A stretch of DNA of 64,000 bases from Tamarix chinensis (Eukaryota > Streptophyta > Magnoliopsida > Caryophyllales > Tamaricaceae), in assembly GCA_030549775.1 (NCBI GenBank), contig CM060175.1, positions 83,852,245-83,916,244 on the forward strand. Reading direction: 5' to 3'. Shown piece after piece: positions 1 to 11,402 of the stretch (positions within the stretch are counted from its first letter, which is position 1; each line of letters begins with the position of its first letter). The notes under the pieces are model-generated. The model saw nothing but the letters and a program-made list of their open reading frames with translations. It was not told the origin of the DNA and did no database searches. The translations under genes and the position numbers were made by a program.

Positions 1-839
1 ACTAACTCATTTGCTCGACCTTCTTCTTCCTTGATCTTCTTGTCGATCTTCTTTCTATTAATCTAACTTCAGTAGCCGTTGATTACAACTGCACTCTTAG
101 TTTTACTAATCTTCATTTGGATTAAACTCCTTAGGCTGATTTTCGTGTAAAAATCGAACCCGGCGCTCGATTCATGATCCGACAAAATTTCTTGAAACTT
201 ATCTAGGCTTCATCACCCTGAGTCACCAATCATCAACCCTTGACCACCACCTACACCTCTACTCCATGCCTACACCCATCCATCGCCATAACTCTCCTCC
301 ACAAGTCCTCTACCCTACTCCCAAAACCCTTATCTGAACCACCCCTTCCTTTATCCCCACTTCTCCTCTTCGACCCCCTTCTTCCTTACCATCCGCATGC
401 AATGTGAGTCTGCTGTCTCTTTTGATAATTTTGGCTAATCCTTTGAGATATAACAATGGTTAAAATTAGTATATATTTAGTTAAGCTTTTGATAAAATTT
501 ATTCTTTTGATTTTCTACTTCTAATATGATAAATGTTGATATTATTTTTAGGTATGAACTTTACTAATCAAAGCTCAAACCTTTAACTGAGGTACCTATA
601 AGGTTTGATTATTGGTGGAAATAAGGTAACTATTATACCCCAATAACATGTGTGGATATGCATATACTAACATATTAGGATTTTTAATATGTTTATATGC
701 ATGGTGTATGTTGTTACGTATAATGTATTTGGCGGCATATGTTGGTTGATTTACGTGTCATGTGTAGGAATAATGCTTAAGGAAAGAGCCTTATTGTTAA
801 TGATGAGGTTAAATAAATATGTTTGATATGATAAGCTAA

Positions 840-1660
840 TGAGGTCATTTATTGCATAAATATTGTTAATATGAGCTCTAGGGACATTTTGGTAAATTTT
901 CTTATTCAAAAGGTGTAGACTAAATGAGTGTGTGTAGAAGGTGGTAATGAGTATTAATGATAAATGACAATAGTGGGTGGTGTTGGATAATGTATATGGA
1001 CCATGCATATTAATGCTTTATGTGGTGAGGGTATTTTGGTAAAATTGGTAGCAAAAAGGTAATTTATAATTGTAAAAAGGTAAAATAATAAATGGATAAG
1101 TAAAGGTAGGGCATTTTGGTAATTTTGTAAAGTAAAGGGGGTAAAATGGTGATTTAATAAAGGAGAAGGGTATTTTGGTAATTTGGTATAAAGGAAGGGC
1201 ATTTTGGTAATTTTGTAAAGGGGGGTAAAATGGTGATTTAATAAAGGAGAAGGGTATTTTGGTAATTTGGCTTAAAGAAAGGGTATTTTGGTAATTTGGC
1301 ATAAAGGAAATGTAATTTGGTAATTTTGTAAGTAAAAAGGGCAAAATAGTAATCATAATAATTAAGAAGGACAATTTGACAATTTAGTCCACCAAAAGGG
1401 TAATTTGGTATTTTTAATAAGTAAGAAGGACAATTTGATAATTTAACCAACTAAAAGGGTAATTTGGTAACTTAACAAGTATGAGGGGTAAATTTGGTGA
1501 TTTAATAAGTATGGGGGATAATTTGGTTATCTAACAAATGCAAGGGGTATTTTGGTATTATACAAACGTGAATGATAATATGGTAAATTGGCAAATAAAA
1601 AGGGGGTGACATGGTAATTTTACAAAAAAATAGGTATTTCAGTAATTTGGTAAGGATGAT
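840..1660 (+). repeat. Degenerate short tandem repeats (GGTATTTTGGTAATTTGG type)
   Basis: About 800 bases are built from imperfect 18-45-base units around AGGGTATTTTGGTAATTT and AAAGGGGGTAAAATGGTGAT. Runs of minus-strand open frame rich in Leu-Pro-Asn-Tyr result from the repeat and are not genes. The reverse complement of the same array occurs at 55730-56590 in LTR B, which marks it as a component of this LTR family. Confidence 0.85.
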
Positions 1661-2089
1661 GGGGGTAAATTGTTAACTTGCATATAACTTGTTGATGGAT
1701 TAAATGAGTCTCCTTAGTAAGACACATGTAATATTGAATAATAAAATAAGGGTATTTGATAAGTTAGTGAGTATCACAAGAACATGACATAACCTAGGGT
1801 TGGATGAATAATTAAGGATGTGATATGGTATTTATCTCATAATCATACAAGAGATGCCTGGTTTGTAAGTATGCATGGAAATTTGTTTTAGATATGTTCG
1901 AAGTACGTGTTAGGGTTTTATGTATGCCATGATCCTTGATATAGAATGCTTGATTCTATGGTCGGTATATCTTTGTGTCTCTAGGTTCACGACCTTTCCC
2001 CTTCCCTTGAATTAATTAAATAGACCTATTGAATAAGACATGAATAAAGTGCTACTTACGGAAAGTGAAAGATCATTGATTCAGGACCA

Positions 2090-2430
2090 GACTGATCCAC
2101 CGGCATAATAGTGGCCAAGTGCAAGATGCCTTGGAGATCGATCCACCAGCGAGTAATAGTAGTCAGGTGCATTCTGCCTTAAAGTGTTTCTGATCCACTA
2201 GCTATAATAGTGGAGGATCCGGAGCTTAATAAACCAAACATTGGATGTAAATAAATTATGGAAAGATACTAATCACTTACAGTGGAAAACCATGTGAGTA
2301 GGGCCAGACCGATCCACCAACGAGAATAGTGGCCAGGTGCGGGGTGCCTTAGAGACCGATCCACCGATGAATAATAGTGGTTAGGTGCATTTTGCCCCGG
2401 ATATTTTTGATCCACAAACTATAACAGTAG
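2090..2430 (+). repeat. CCACC...AATAGTGG motif cluster, family D version
   Basis: There are two clusters (2091-2225 and 2309-2430) of GATCCACC-N-ATAATAGTGG units separated by short GGTGC...GCCTT spacers. They are the diverged equivalent of the hairpin clusters at 37575-37905 in the array LTR. They occupy the same relative place, about 1 kb before the LTR 3' end, and are likewise separated by a stretch containing ATTTACAGTGG-like sequence. Confidence 0.6.
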
Positions 2431-3249
2431 GTTCCCACACTCACATAGATATAATTCAAGAGATGATATTAAATAATGTTTAACTAATGGCTTATGACCA
2501 AAAGTATTGATTTCATGTTATGATCTATTGATATAGTACAAGTTTGGCTTTAGTGCTTGTCCCTACTTGGGTATGCGATGGAATTGCTAAGTATACGGAT
2601 TTTGTGTTACGCATTTCCTATTATGTGTGGTGTTGATTGGTGCGTTAGTCCTTATGTCGATTGTGATTTCCCTAAGCCCGTGTATGTTATCGTTTTTATA
2701 TCATTTAAGTATGACGTGTTGCATGTGGACCCTACCTTTCAGTTTGGTATAAAAGGTTACTCAGTACTATAGTACTAAATGGTCCCATTTGTGGGCATCT
2801 GTCTATTCAATAGGCAGTGTCTCTTGCAGGTTTGTTGCAGGTACTATTCAAGTAAGTATGGGGTACAAGCGTAAAGATTATCCAAGGAAACTTTTTGGGT
2901 TTCTCTTCCACCCTTTTAATTACTTGGTAAATGATTTTACTCTTATAAACACTAATAGTGGGTTTATATCTTTTGTAACGAATTCAATACGCTACTCTAA
3001 TTTAAATGGAATTTGAATTTGTATAAATTGTATTCTGTTCCTTTTAACCTAGCGCCTGGTACTGGAACAGTAAGAGGAAACATATCTACTGCTAAGTGTG
3101 GTGGTAACATCCCCAAAATCTATGATTTTGCTTCCACTTAATTTTAAATAAAATACAAAATTTTTAACTATAAAATTTGGGGGTGTTACAAGGTGAATTA
3201 ATGCCCCCAAATCAATTAGTGTATTATAAGGATTTGATATGGATACTTT

Positions 3250-3491
3250 TATCAACATGGTATACCATCATTTTGATAATTTTTTCCTAAGAACTCCATA
3301 GTTAAGCGTGCTAGTCATTGAACAATTTTTAGGATAGGTGATCCTATTGAAAAGCTTAAAAAAATTCTAAAAATTTCCCAAAGAATGCGTGAGTGTGCCG
3401 AAAGGACTCGTGTTGATTTGTGGGGCTAGCTGATTAGTCCAAAAGCACTTCAAAGTATCCTTCACATGGTCGTATTGACTCAGGTATTACA
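3250..3491 (+). mobile_element. 5S-derived (Cassandra-like) LTR relic 1
   Basis: AAGAACTCCATAGTTAAGCG at about 3291-3310 is nearly the internal promoter region of plant 5S rRNA, and a decayed GGATGGGTGACC-like block follows. Downstream come GGACTCGTGTTGATTTGTGG and CCAAAAGC, and the piece ends at 3491 in GGTATTACA. Cassandra TRIM elements are known to carry 5S sequence in their LTRs, and this order fits them. It has no primer site after it, so I read it as an old solo LTR. The 5' boundary is approximate. Confidence 0.55.
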
Positions 3492-5439
3492 AAAGGGGGT
3501 CTTTGAACTCAACATAAATAAAAATATGGATCTTGATTACATTTATAAAGAGATTTGTAATTAGTTATTATCTTGCATCATCATCTTATATTAATATAAA
3601 TGCATGTTTATTCTTCATGTGACATTATGATATTGTGTAACCTTATTATGATTGTATTATTAACTTACTCAATATATAGTATATTAATCAATATTTTTAT
3701 GAGTATTGTTCATTCTTGTGATTAAACAACCTAAATGATTGTTGTCGATGAGGACCAATTGGAGGACGTTGTTGCTTATAATGAATAATGATCTTCTTGG
3801 AAAGGAGTGACTTTGTTATCTTTGGGACTTTGGGCATACAGTCTTGTTATCTAAGACCGGATTATATCGACAACCTTCCATGTACCTTCCATCTAAGGCT
3901 GAATCATAAGGAGTTGTCACAATTAAACACTAAAGAAAGCCTCCGAGACCAAGCCATTCTTACAAATAAAGCCTTCAATACCTATGCTTAGCATAATAAA
4001 TGAAAATTAAACAAATTAAAAAAAATGCCAATCTATACTAAGCTATATGATTCTCGTTTCCAATACCTCCAATGGAATGAGATCAAACAACATTAAGGCC
4101 TCATCGTGACTGAGCAGCAAGAATCTAGCCTTCGTCCCAAATGATCTTAGCACTAACAGAAACGGTCGTGAAAACTACGCACCTTCTAAAAGCTTTAAAG
4201 TAGGCCAAAAAAGCTTTACAAAATCACGTAAGACCCAAGGGTTACGAGACTGAGTAACCAACCTCAGATGCACGAGGAACGCGAGCAACGACAGTAAACT
4301 AAAGTAAGATGAAATAAAACCGTTGAGCCAGAGATTATTAACCACCGACGAAAGAAAACCAAGTTAAGATCATAAGATGCGACATTCGATTAATTCCAAA
4401 GCGACTGAAAGAACCAGATACGAGGGCAAAGCAATATGCTAAAGAGAGGCCTCTACTTCCGACTCGCTACTCACGAATCATATAGTACTCCCACGCGTAA
4501 TTTACATTAGGTTAAGAGCTAAGTAGTTGGTATCTGTTCACGCCTTTCTAAAATATTCCTTCACCCACGCCACGCACCCCTTTTTATGGCGGTGGGTGGC
4601 TGTCTTTCCTGCATTATCGACGGAGGGTTTATGAATAATGTGTTTATTGTAAGAGAGCCATTAGCCCTACGTCTTCTATTGTGGAACTTGGTGAAATGAT
4701 TCTTTGCGGCTGCTTCTGATATCCTATGTTTTCCGAACTCATATTCTTGACAAAGATCTTTGGGCCAACTTAACGCGTACGCTTGATGTATTTAGCTTTT
4801 TCATCATGTTTAGCTCGTTTCGGTCAATTTATTCTGCAGAATATATGATATAATAAAAGTGAAGTATAACCAACTCAATAAAAATATTTATAAGCAAAAT
4901 AATAATAAGTAAGGCTATCAAAAATATGTAATTTTATCAACCAAACAACCGCGCGCGCCGATCAATACTATCATTTTGTTTTCTATTCCTTTTCACCTTT
5001 TTTTTATAAGATTTTATAAATTCAGTGATTTCCCGTTCAGAGTCAAGTTGAGGGAGGAGATGGATTTGAGTTCGAGAAATTTTTCGGAGATGGGGTGGGA
5101 ACGTGGATTGAGTCCCCATCTCCGAACCTATCCCAATATATATCTATATAATATACATATATACATTATAATATTACATTTTTCTAAACAAAATAACCAA
5201 ATAATGATAAAAAATAATTAATTAAATTTTTTTGAGTATAGGGGTGGGGATGGAGATATATTCCCTGTGGAGATCGAGGCAGAAAATACCCGTTAGTGAA
5301 AATAAGGGAATGAGGCAAGTTTGGAGATGATGATTTATTTTGGGTTCAAGAAAGGGGATATCATCTATGTCCCCATGGGCCCCGTTGCCATCCATAACCC
5401 TAAATTAGTGGTGAAGACTTAAAAAGAATGATAATATTA
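3492..5439. other. Intergenic, no gene seen
   Basis: No reading frame has recognisable content. 4040-4570 is closer to balanced base composition than its surroundings but carries stops in every frame. 4976-5400 holds a degenerate repeat with TCCCCATCTCCGAACC-like blocks in both orientations, related to the copy at 5757-6212 and ending near 5397 in GTTGCCATCCATAAC. Confidence 0.5.
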
Positions 5440-5677
5440 CCTATATCAACAATATATTCATTTTTTTAGAAACATTAAAAAACTCCATAGGTAAACTTGT
5501 TTGACTTTGAACAATTTAAGGATGAGTAAACTCCTAGAAAGTTTTTTTTTGAGATATGTATAAGTTGATAAAAAACATTTAAAAAAAGAAACTAGTGTTG
5601 ATCTATGATGTCAATTATCAATCCCAAAAGCACATTAGAATAACTACGCGATACCCTAGTGAGGTCATGACGTTACA
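5440..5677 (+). mobile_element. 5S-derived (Cassandra-like) LTR relic 2
   Basis: The series AAACTCCATAGGTAAACTTG, GGATGAGTAAACTCC, ACTAGTGTTGATC, CCCAAAAGCAC and a terminal GACGTTACA at 5677 follows the order of relic 1. It is more decayed and has an enlarged T-run in the middle. It is probably a solo LTR; the 5' end is not resolved. Confidence 0.45.
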
Positions 5678-5756
5678 AATAGGATAAAAGGAAAACCATG
5701 ACTACGAGCTAAACTTAGATGAGTAAGTCGGTCTCCTAGCCAAACAAGACTGGTCA

Positions 5757-6212
5757 GGGATGGGGATCCCATTCCCATCTCCGAACCTAATAAGTAAAAT
5801 AATCTCTGAATCCATCTTGATCCCTAATTTTAGGGAATTTTTAATTTTTATTAGGGAATTCCCGGCCCGATCTTTATGGAGATCAAATCCCTATACCGAA
5901 CTCGATCATCGATCTATTTTCCATCCCCAATTTATTCCATGACCTTAAAAAACGACCCTATTCTCAATACTCGATCTCATCGTCGATCCTATTTTAGTAC
6001 AATACGCTTTTAATTTATATTCTATATAATTTTTTAATCATATATATATAATTTTATTCAGAATTATTTAGGGATGGGAACCCAAGCCCATCCCCGCCTT
6101 GTCCCTAAAATAATTCTCGAACTCAAATTTGATACCCAAATTCTCCCCCCAAACTCAAACGAAAAATCCTGACAGGGCTCCAAATATGCGATGAGAATTG
6201 TCATCCCTAACA
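5757..6212. repeat. Degenerate interspersed repeat, possibly hAT-type non-autonomous
   Basis: The block starts CAGGGATGGGGATCCC and ends ATTGTCATCCCTAAC. Its outer ends are imperfect inverted repeats (AGGGATG / CATCCCT). GATCCCCATCTCCGAACC-type segments occur inside on both strands. A non-autonomous hAT element would look like this, but I could not find a matching 8-base target duplication, so the class is uncertain. Related debris lies at 4976-5400 and 30340-30680. Confidence 0.35.
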
Positions 6213-6344
6213 ATTAGTGGTCAAAGCACAAAAAAAAAATGAAACTCTTGAGTGAGAGTATATGTAATACATCAAATTATTGGTGGACAGTGGATACTTA
6301 AAATTATTAATAAAAGTACATATATTAATAAGGTATATATATAT

Positions 6345-6553
6345 ATATTTTTTAAAAAATATTTCATTAAGAATTTTATAGTTAAATGTGCTTGGTTTGT
6401 AGCAATTTAAAAATGAATGGCCTCTTGAAAAGTTTTTTAGAATTTTTATGAATTGATAACAAAAAAATATGTTTAAAATGACTCGTGTTGATTTGGTGGG
6501 TTGATTGGCGATCCTAAAAGCACTTGCAACCCTAGTGATGACTGGGTGCTACA
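6345..6553 (+). mobile_element. 5S-derived (Cassandra-like) LTR relic 3
   Basis: AGAATTTTATAGTTAAATGTGCTTGG corresponds to the 5S internal promoter region with several changes. It is followed by AATGAATGGCCTCTTG, GACTCGTGTTGATTTGG, CCTAAAAGCACTTG and a terminal GGGTGCTACA at 6553. It is the third copy of the same family within 3.3 kb, all in the same orientation. Confidence 0.5.
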
Positions 6554-7455
6554 TGTTTGACTTCACTGAACTCAATCATGGAGTCATTAATTACTACAAC
6601 CTGATCATATTTTCCCACAAGGCTTTGTTTAATTTGCATTTAAATATAGAAAGGTATGTTGGTTGCTATAAGAGTTAGTGCATCTATTTAGTGGGTATAT
6701 TGCTCAAGAGGGGGGTAGATTAAGTATTGGTAATTTAAAATTTATTAAAAAAAACTAAAGATATGAATTAAATTTCATCTAATAAATGACATAATTCAAT
6801 CCCTAAGTTCTATAGAAATGCTCTAGTGTTCATTTGTATGTGGAATACTTTTGTTTTGGATATGGTTTGTGCTAGATCCTTAAATGTTTGAAAACATAAA
6901 TACAATAAGATATTACATAGTTAATCTATACTCATATTTTAAGTAACATGTATCAACGACCCTAACCCTATCTATTTTATTTTTCACAATAATGAATAGA
7001 ACTATAGAAGTAATATAAATGTTTGAACTTGCAAACACTCACAATCCTTCGTATGATTGCTAAATGTACACCTAAATCTAGCTATCAAATCCTTCCTTAA
7101 CTCTAAGGTGCAACACACAAGTTTAAGCCCTTGAACTTGCTTAGAACGATCTTCACTCCGCAGTTAGTAAATAATACAACTCAACTAAGGTTTGTAATAT
7201 GAAACTCAAGAAGAAACTCAACAACCACCTATTTTTTTAATTATCAAACCCATTTTACAATTTAGTACCTTTCCATAAAAATTTGCCACAAGTAGCTTTT
7301 TCAATCCTCAACAAAATAAGAATTTTTTCACGATTTTCACTAATCCATGAAATAATTTTAGCTTAATAGGTAAATAGAAAATATATGTCTAAGTTATCAA
7401 AGTGAAAACCATAGATTGTGTGGTGACATTCAATAACAACTACACGAAAAAAAAA
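6554..7455. other. AT-rich intergenic, no gene seen
   Basis: No frame, RNA gene or repeat boundary could be recognised here. Confidence 0.5.
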
Positions 7456-7845
7456 CTTTGATTTACATTAAAAAAGTGACTAGGTCAATCACAGATTTTC
7501 TTAGAAACACCATATAACAAATCTAGATGTAAAATAATAACCATATAGTCTAAGGCATGTGCTTAGTAAACTATAAAAGTAAAGTCTTTGATTTACATTA
7601 AAAAATGACTAAGTCAATCATAGATTTTCTTAGAAAAATCATATAAGAAATCTAAATGTAAACTAATAACCAAATAGCCCAAGACATGCACTTAGTAAAA
7701 TATCAAAATAAAGTCTTTGATTTACATTAAAAAATGACTAAGTCAATCATAGATTTTTTAGAAACATCATACTACTTAAGGCAAATAGGAGAAACTCAAA
7801 ATGAGTTTCCTCCAAAAATATTAGCTACTTAAAACTTTCATGAAT
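7456..7845 (+). repeat. Three tandem units of about 130 bases
   Basis: CTTTGATTTACATTAAAAAA begins units at 7456, 7586 and 7715 (spacings 130 and 129). Each continues through GACTAAGTCAATCATAGATT and a decayed AATCTAAATGTAAA segment. Units 2 and 3 resemble each other more than unit 1. No coding content is visible. Confidence 0.75.
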
Positions 7846-8133
7846 TTATTTGACTTGTGTTGCTCAAGTAATTTTCATAAGAATCATACTATCTTACATA
7901 AAGACTTAAAGCCTAGATACACTTTCAAACTTCAGGATCTTCATAGCTCCTCCCTCAACTCTATTATTTCTTGTGAGTCTATTTCTAAAATTTCTTTAAA
8001 CCTGTAATATATTAACACATGAAATATAAAGAAATTCATTTTTATTTGGTATCATCAAAACTGATAACTCAATAACCGCACAAAAAAGGTATATGAGCAA
8101 GCCAAGAATGTAATAAAATCACATAAAATCTTC

Positions 8134-8362
8134 GGGGCTTGTTTGGTACGAGATAATAGGGGTGAATTTTTTTTCTATTTTATATCTTTTATATCAATTA
8201 TTTAATAATAATAAAAATATTTTTTAATACAATACTCATTTTAAATCAAATTAATATATAAAATAAATATTTGTCTAAAAATTTAATTTTAAATAAACTA
8301 TATAAGATATATAAAATATAGGAATAATTTTTTTACCCCAATTAACTCCATACAAACACTCA
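8134..8362. mobile_element. Tourist-like MITE, degenerate copy
   Basis: It starts GGGGCTTGTTTGGTAC, followed by AATAGGGGTGAA. It ends with TTACCCCAATTAACTCC and TACAAACACTC, an imperfect inverted match of the start. The AT-rich centre and length agree with the clearer copy at 26384-26623, which shares GCTTGTTTGGTA and AATAGGGGTG. Target duplication is not clear here. Confidence 0.5.
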
Positions 8363-10157
8363 ATATATTAGAAACATCTTCAATTTTTACAGCAATAACA
8401 TGCCACCAAGTGAAAATATTCATCTCTGTACTATTACAACCAACGGTTTTCTCAGGTAATAAAGAGCTAGCTCTTGATGGATGTCAATAATGGACATACT
8501 CTGTCAGTTTATTGTCGTCGTGAGTTGCTTTTTTTTCATAAAAGTTGTATTTATACCTCATACATTTCAACGTGAAGCATCCATGGAGAGAAATTAAAAG
8601 TGTTGCACACCCATGACCATGGGGAATATTAAACCCCTTGTCCCCCCCCCCCACCAAATGTAATATAAGATGCAACATTCGCTGCGATGCCATTGCGTCG
8701 ATGTCCGAAATATGAGGCCAAGAAAGAACAGCTAAAAGCATATTCTTAAGTCCCTAAAAAAAATATTTTTTTTAATTGACCTCCATTTCACCCATTCATC
8801 TGTTCATGACCTGGTTGTTAAACCTACCAATCACTTTCCTACTCGGGAGCCATAACAACAACCATAAGTTTTCATAAGTAAATTATAATCCTACTATGGA
8901 TGTGTATCCTTACTAAATTTTTATTCATATCCGAACGTAAATTTAAATTCAAACCAAATTTTACCTAAAAAATTTTAAATTTAATTTTAATCCAAAATCC
9001 GAAACTACCAGAAACATACCTTAAAATTAACTCAAACTTTACTAACTCAATAATAATCCACGCTTAAACTAACCCAACACAAAAAAGCTCGATCTAGAAG
9101 TACTTGTCCCATACTTAGATAAAACTCGATAGTGATCCGCACCCGAACTGACCTAAACCAAAATGACCCAACTTAAAATAACCCGGCCAAAACCCGTACT
9201 CATACTTGGATATAAACCTAAAATTACATAAACACCAATAAACTATCTTCTTAATAAAATTTTGTATAAAAGAATATAATACTCAACCCTACGACAATAA
9301 ATAAAACTAAAGTAGTAAGAATATTTTCTCCTCCCTTTATTTCATATCAAATTAGCATTGAATATATTACATCGGATTAGATTTTGCTAATTCTCATTGT
9401 TATTATTATTATAAACATAAAATTATTTTTAATATAGTTGTTATTATAATATATATTACTATAATGATAATAATAAATTTTATATTTCTAATTATTATTA
9501 TTATTATTATTATTTTAAACATAATAAAAATAAAAATTATAACTATATTTATTATAATAACTATAATAATAATATGTTAGTGATATTGCATATATTATGA
9601 TAATAATTATTGTAATAATAATAATAAATCATAACCATTAAGCCATTAGTTATATTAAGTTAATAACAAACAATATAAATTAAATTCGGAACCAAATTTA
9701 CCTGATCCAAACAAAAACAAAAAGAAAAAGAGAAAAAAAGTTGACATCGTTTTAAAGGGTCCGGGTTTAAATTTATAAGACCACTAAGACTATATTATAT
9801 TTAAACTCCATCCATTTAATATTTCTTTATCGCATCCGTTTCCTATTGCACGACTCTGCTTCTCATGAGAAATAAAATTTTGTAAAAAAAGAAAAAGAAT
9901 CTTATTTTTTCATTTTTGGCATCATTATTTTTAGTCTTCATTTTCGTATCATGCAACATTAATAAGACAACACCAACATGGATAAACATACCATCTAAGG
10001 CTCAAAGTTGATGGGGGTAAAACCTGAACAACCCGGTTTCTAATTTCCACCAAATGCAAGTTTGTTTCCAATTTTACACCGGTGTCGAGTGACAAATTGA
10101 ACCATCCTTGGATGAAAGGATTAAGGACAATGGTTCATACAAACAAGTTCATTGTCT
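8363..10157. other. AT-rich intergenic with (AAT)n palindromic tract
   Basis: 8480-8740 is moderately balanced in composition, but its only frame is an uninterpretable minus-strand 85-residue stretch. 8900-9240 is an AC-rich degenerate repeat. 9396-9660 consists of ATT/AAT runs in both orientations that could fold back on each other. No gene is recognised. Confidence 0.45.
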
Positions 10158-10254
10158 TCATCGATTATTCTCCTTCTCAACAACTCTGGCAAGTGGGGCT
10201 ATGGCCTTAGCTCGTACCCGCATACGCCTCCGAGTTCCACAAAGCTGGGAACCC
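10158..10254 (-). other. Possible 3' terminal exon of an unrecognised gene
   Basis: Read on the minus strand, a good acceptor (TTTCATTTCAG) is followed by 32 open codons with a basic middle section (residues like RRRMRVRAKA) and a TGA at 10160-10158. The segment is richer in GC than its flanks. I recognise no family and find no convincing upstream exon before the divergent calmodulin-like gene at 11403. It may be a short gene's tail, a relic or chance. Confidence 0.2.
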
Positions 10255-11303
10255 CTGAAATGAAACAATCTCATTGACTGAAACAATGTTTTTGCATTTA
10301 AAATATGTATAGTATTAAAGATTACTTCTACAATATAGGCCTACCGTATGAATATGATACTAATCAGTATACGTGAGAATTGCGACGGATGGTTCTTCGG
10401 ACGAGATCAAGAGCTCGTCGGATGTGAATACTGAATACCCTACCTAATAATATTATTATCTCAGGAGGCAGAGTCAGCTTACAAGTACAATTATTAATTC
10501 TGAGAATACTCCCTCCTTAAGTAACAAGTAAAAAAGTTAATTAAGGGACCTGTTTCCTTCCTTATTGCTACCACGTTTTCCACCCTCGCCCGGTCTCCTC
10601 TCTCTCGCGTTCCGCCCAAAAACGCGATCAAAAAACTTCCGACGTAAGGCAGTCGGTCGGGCAGTCACGGTCTCCTCGCGGAGTCAGTAAAGGTACCAGT
10701 CGGTACTACCGGCAGCAGTAGGAGCAGTTTGTATTTAATTTCCGAAAGGAAGCTCCAAAAAGTCGTTGGCATGGAGAAAGAGTCTAGGCGCTTCACATTC
10801 TCCAACGTCACTCTTCTTCTTTCTTTATTTCGTAACAGATCCGTTATCAACGGTCTAAAAAAAAAAACCAATATGGACTGTCTCTTTACTGTCCCGTTTG
10901 ATACAACAAGATAGGGGGGGCCCAACGTGTGGTGGTAGAATTTAATACTCCTTCCTCCCCCACCCTGTATATTTTGGGATATTAATTATAGTATATATAT
11001 ATATAATTATTATATATTTAAAATTATATAGTAGTAGTAGTAGTAGTTTATGGCCATGCAACGACTACTACCAACACCAGCAATTATAACAACGCGTTTT
11101 TGAATTAATGACGATCACTTTTAATAACTTCAAATACGCGTTGCGTTAGAATTTAGAAATCGATATTGTGTTCCCCCCCTACTTTTTCATCTTCCTTCTG
11201 CCAAACTTTACAGCACCATATTCTTTTTCTCTGGGTGGTTGTGGTTGTATCCATTTTTCTATTTACAGCACCACTAAGTTCTGGGCGTAGTTGCATTTCA
11301 CTC
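10255..11303. other. Upstream region of the calmodulin-like gene
   Basis: 10540-10720 is unusually GC- and CT-rich (TCTCCTCTCTCTCGCG). 10975-11050 holds TA repeats and a TAG triplet run. Overlapping open frames on both strands at 10665-10925 have no recognisable content. This is probably the promoter-proximal region of the gene to its right. Confidence 0.4.
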
Positions 11304-11310
11304 TATTTAA
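11304..11310 (+). promoter_or_regulatory. Probable TATA box of the calmodulin-like gene
   Basis: TATTTAA lies in CTCTATTTAAAGG, 93 bases before the ATG at 11403. That spacing leaves a leader of about 60 bases if transcription starts about 30 bases downstream. The leader is CT-rich, as is common in plant 5' UTRs. Confidence 0.5.
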
Positions 11311-11402
11311 AGGCTCCCTCTTCTTGTTTTGTTTCTTTCCATTTCCATACGCACTCCCGACTCTCCTCAATACGACAGAGCTCTTCCTCTGCTTCTCGCA
11401 AA

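Larger units (their letters stand above)
1..3190 (+). mobile_element. Long LTR, family D, 3' part (cut by window edge)
   Basis: The stretch ends at 3190 in GGGGGTGTTACA, the same terminus as the complete long LTRs further right. It has their internal order: a CT-rich block (about 230-400), a T-rich block, degenerate GGTAATTTGG repeats (840-1660), paired GATCCACC...ATAATAGTGG motifs (2090-2430), then an AT-rich tail. The tail (about 2760-3190) matches the minus strand of 53604-54070, for example at the block around a CCTATTCAATAGGCAG-like motif, so D and LTR B are one family in opposite orientations. No primer-binding site follows 3190, so this is a solo LTR or a 3' LTR. The 5' end lies outside the window. 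No coding region is supported; the open frames here are low-complexity. Confidence 0.75.

Noticed and set aside
751..1450. Several minus-strand frames rich in Leu-Pro-Asn-Tyr
   Set aside because: By-products of the GGTAATTTGG tandem repeats.
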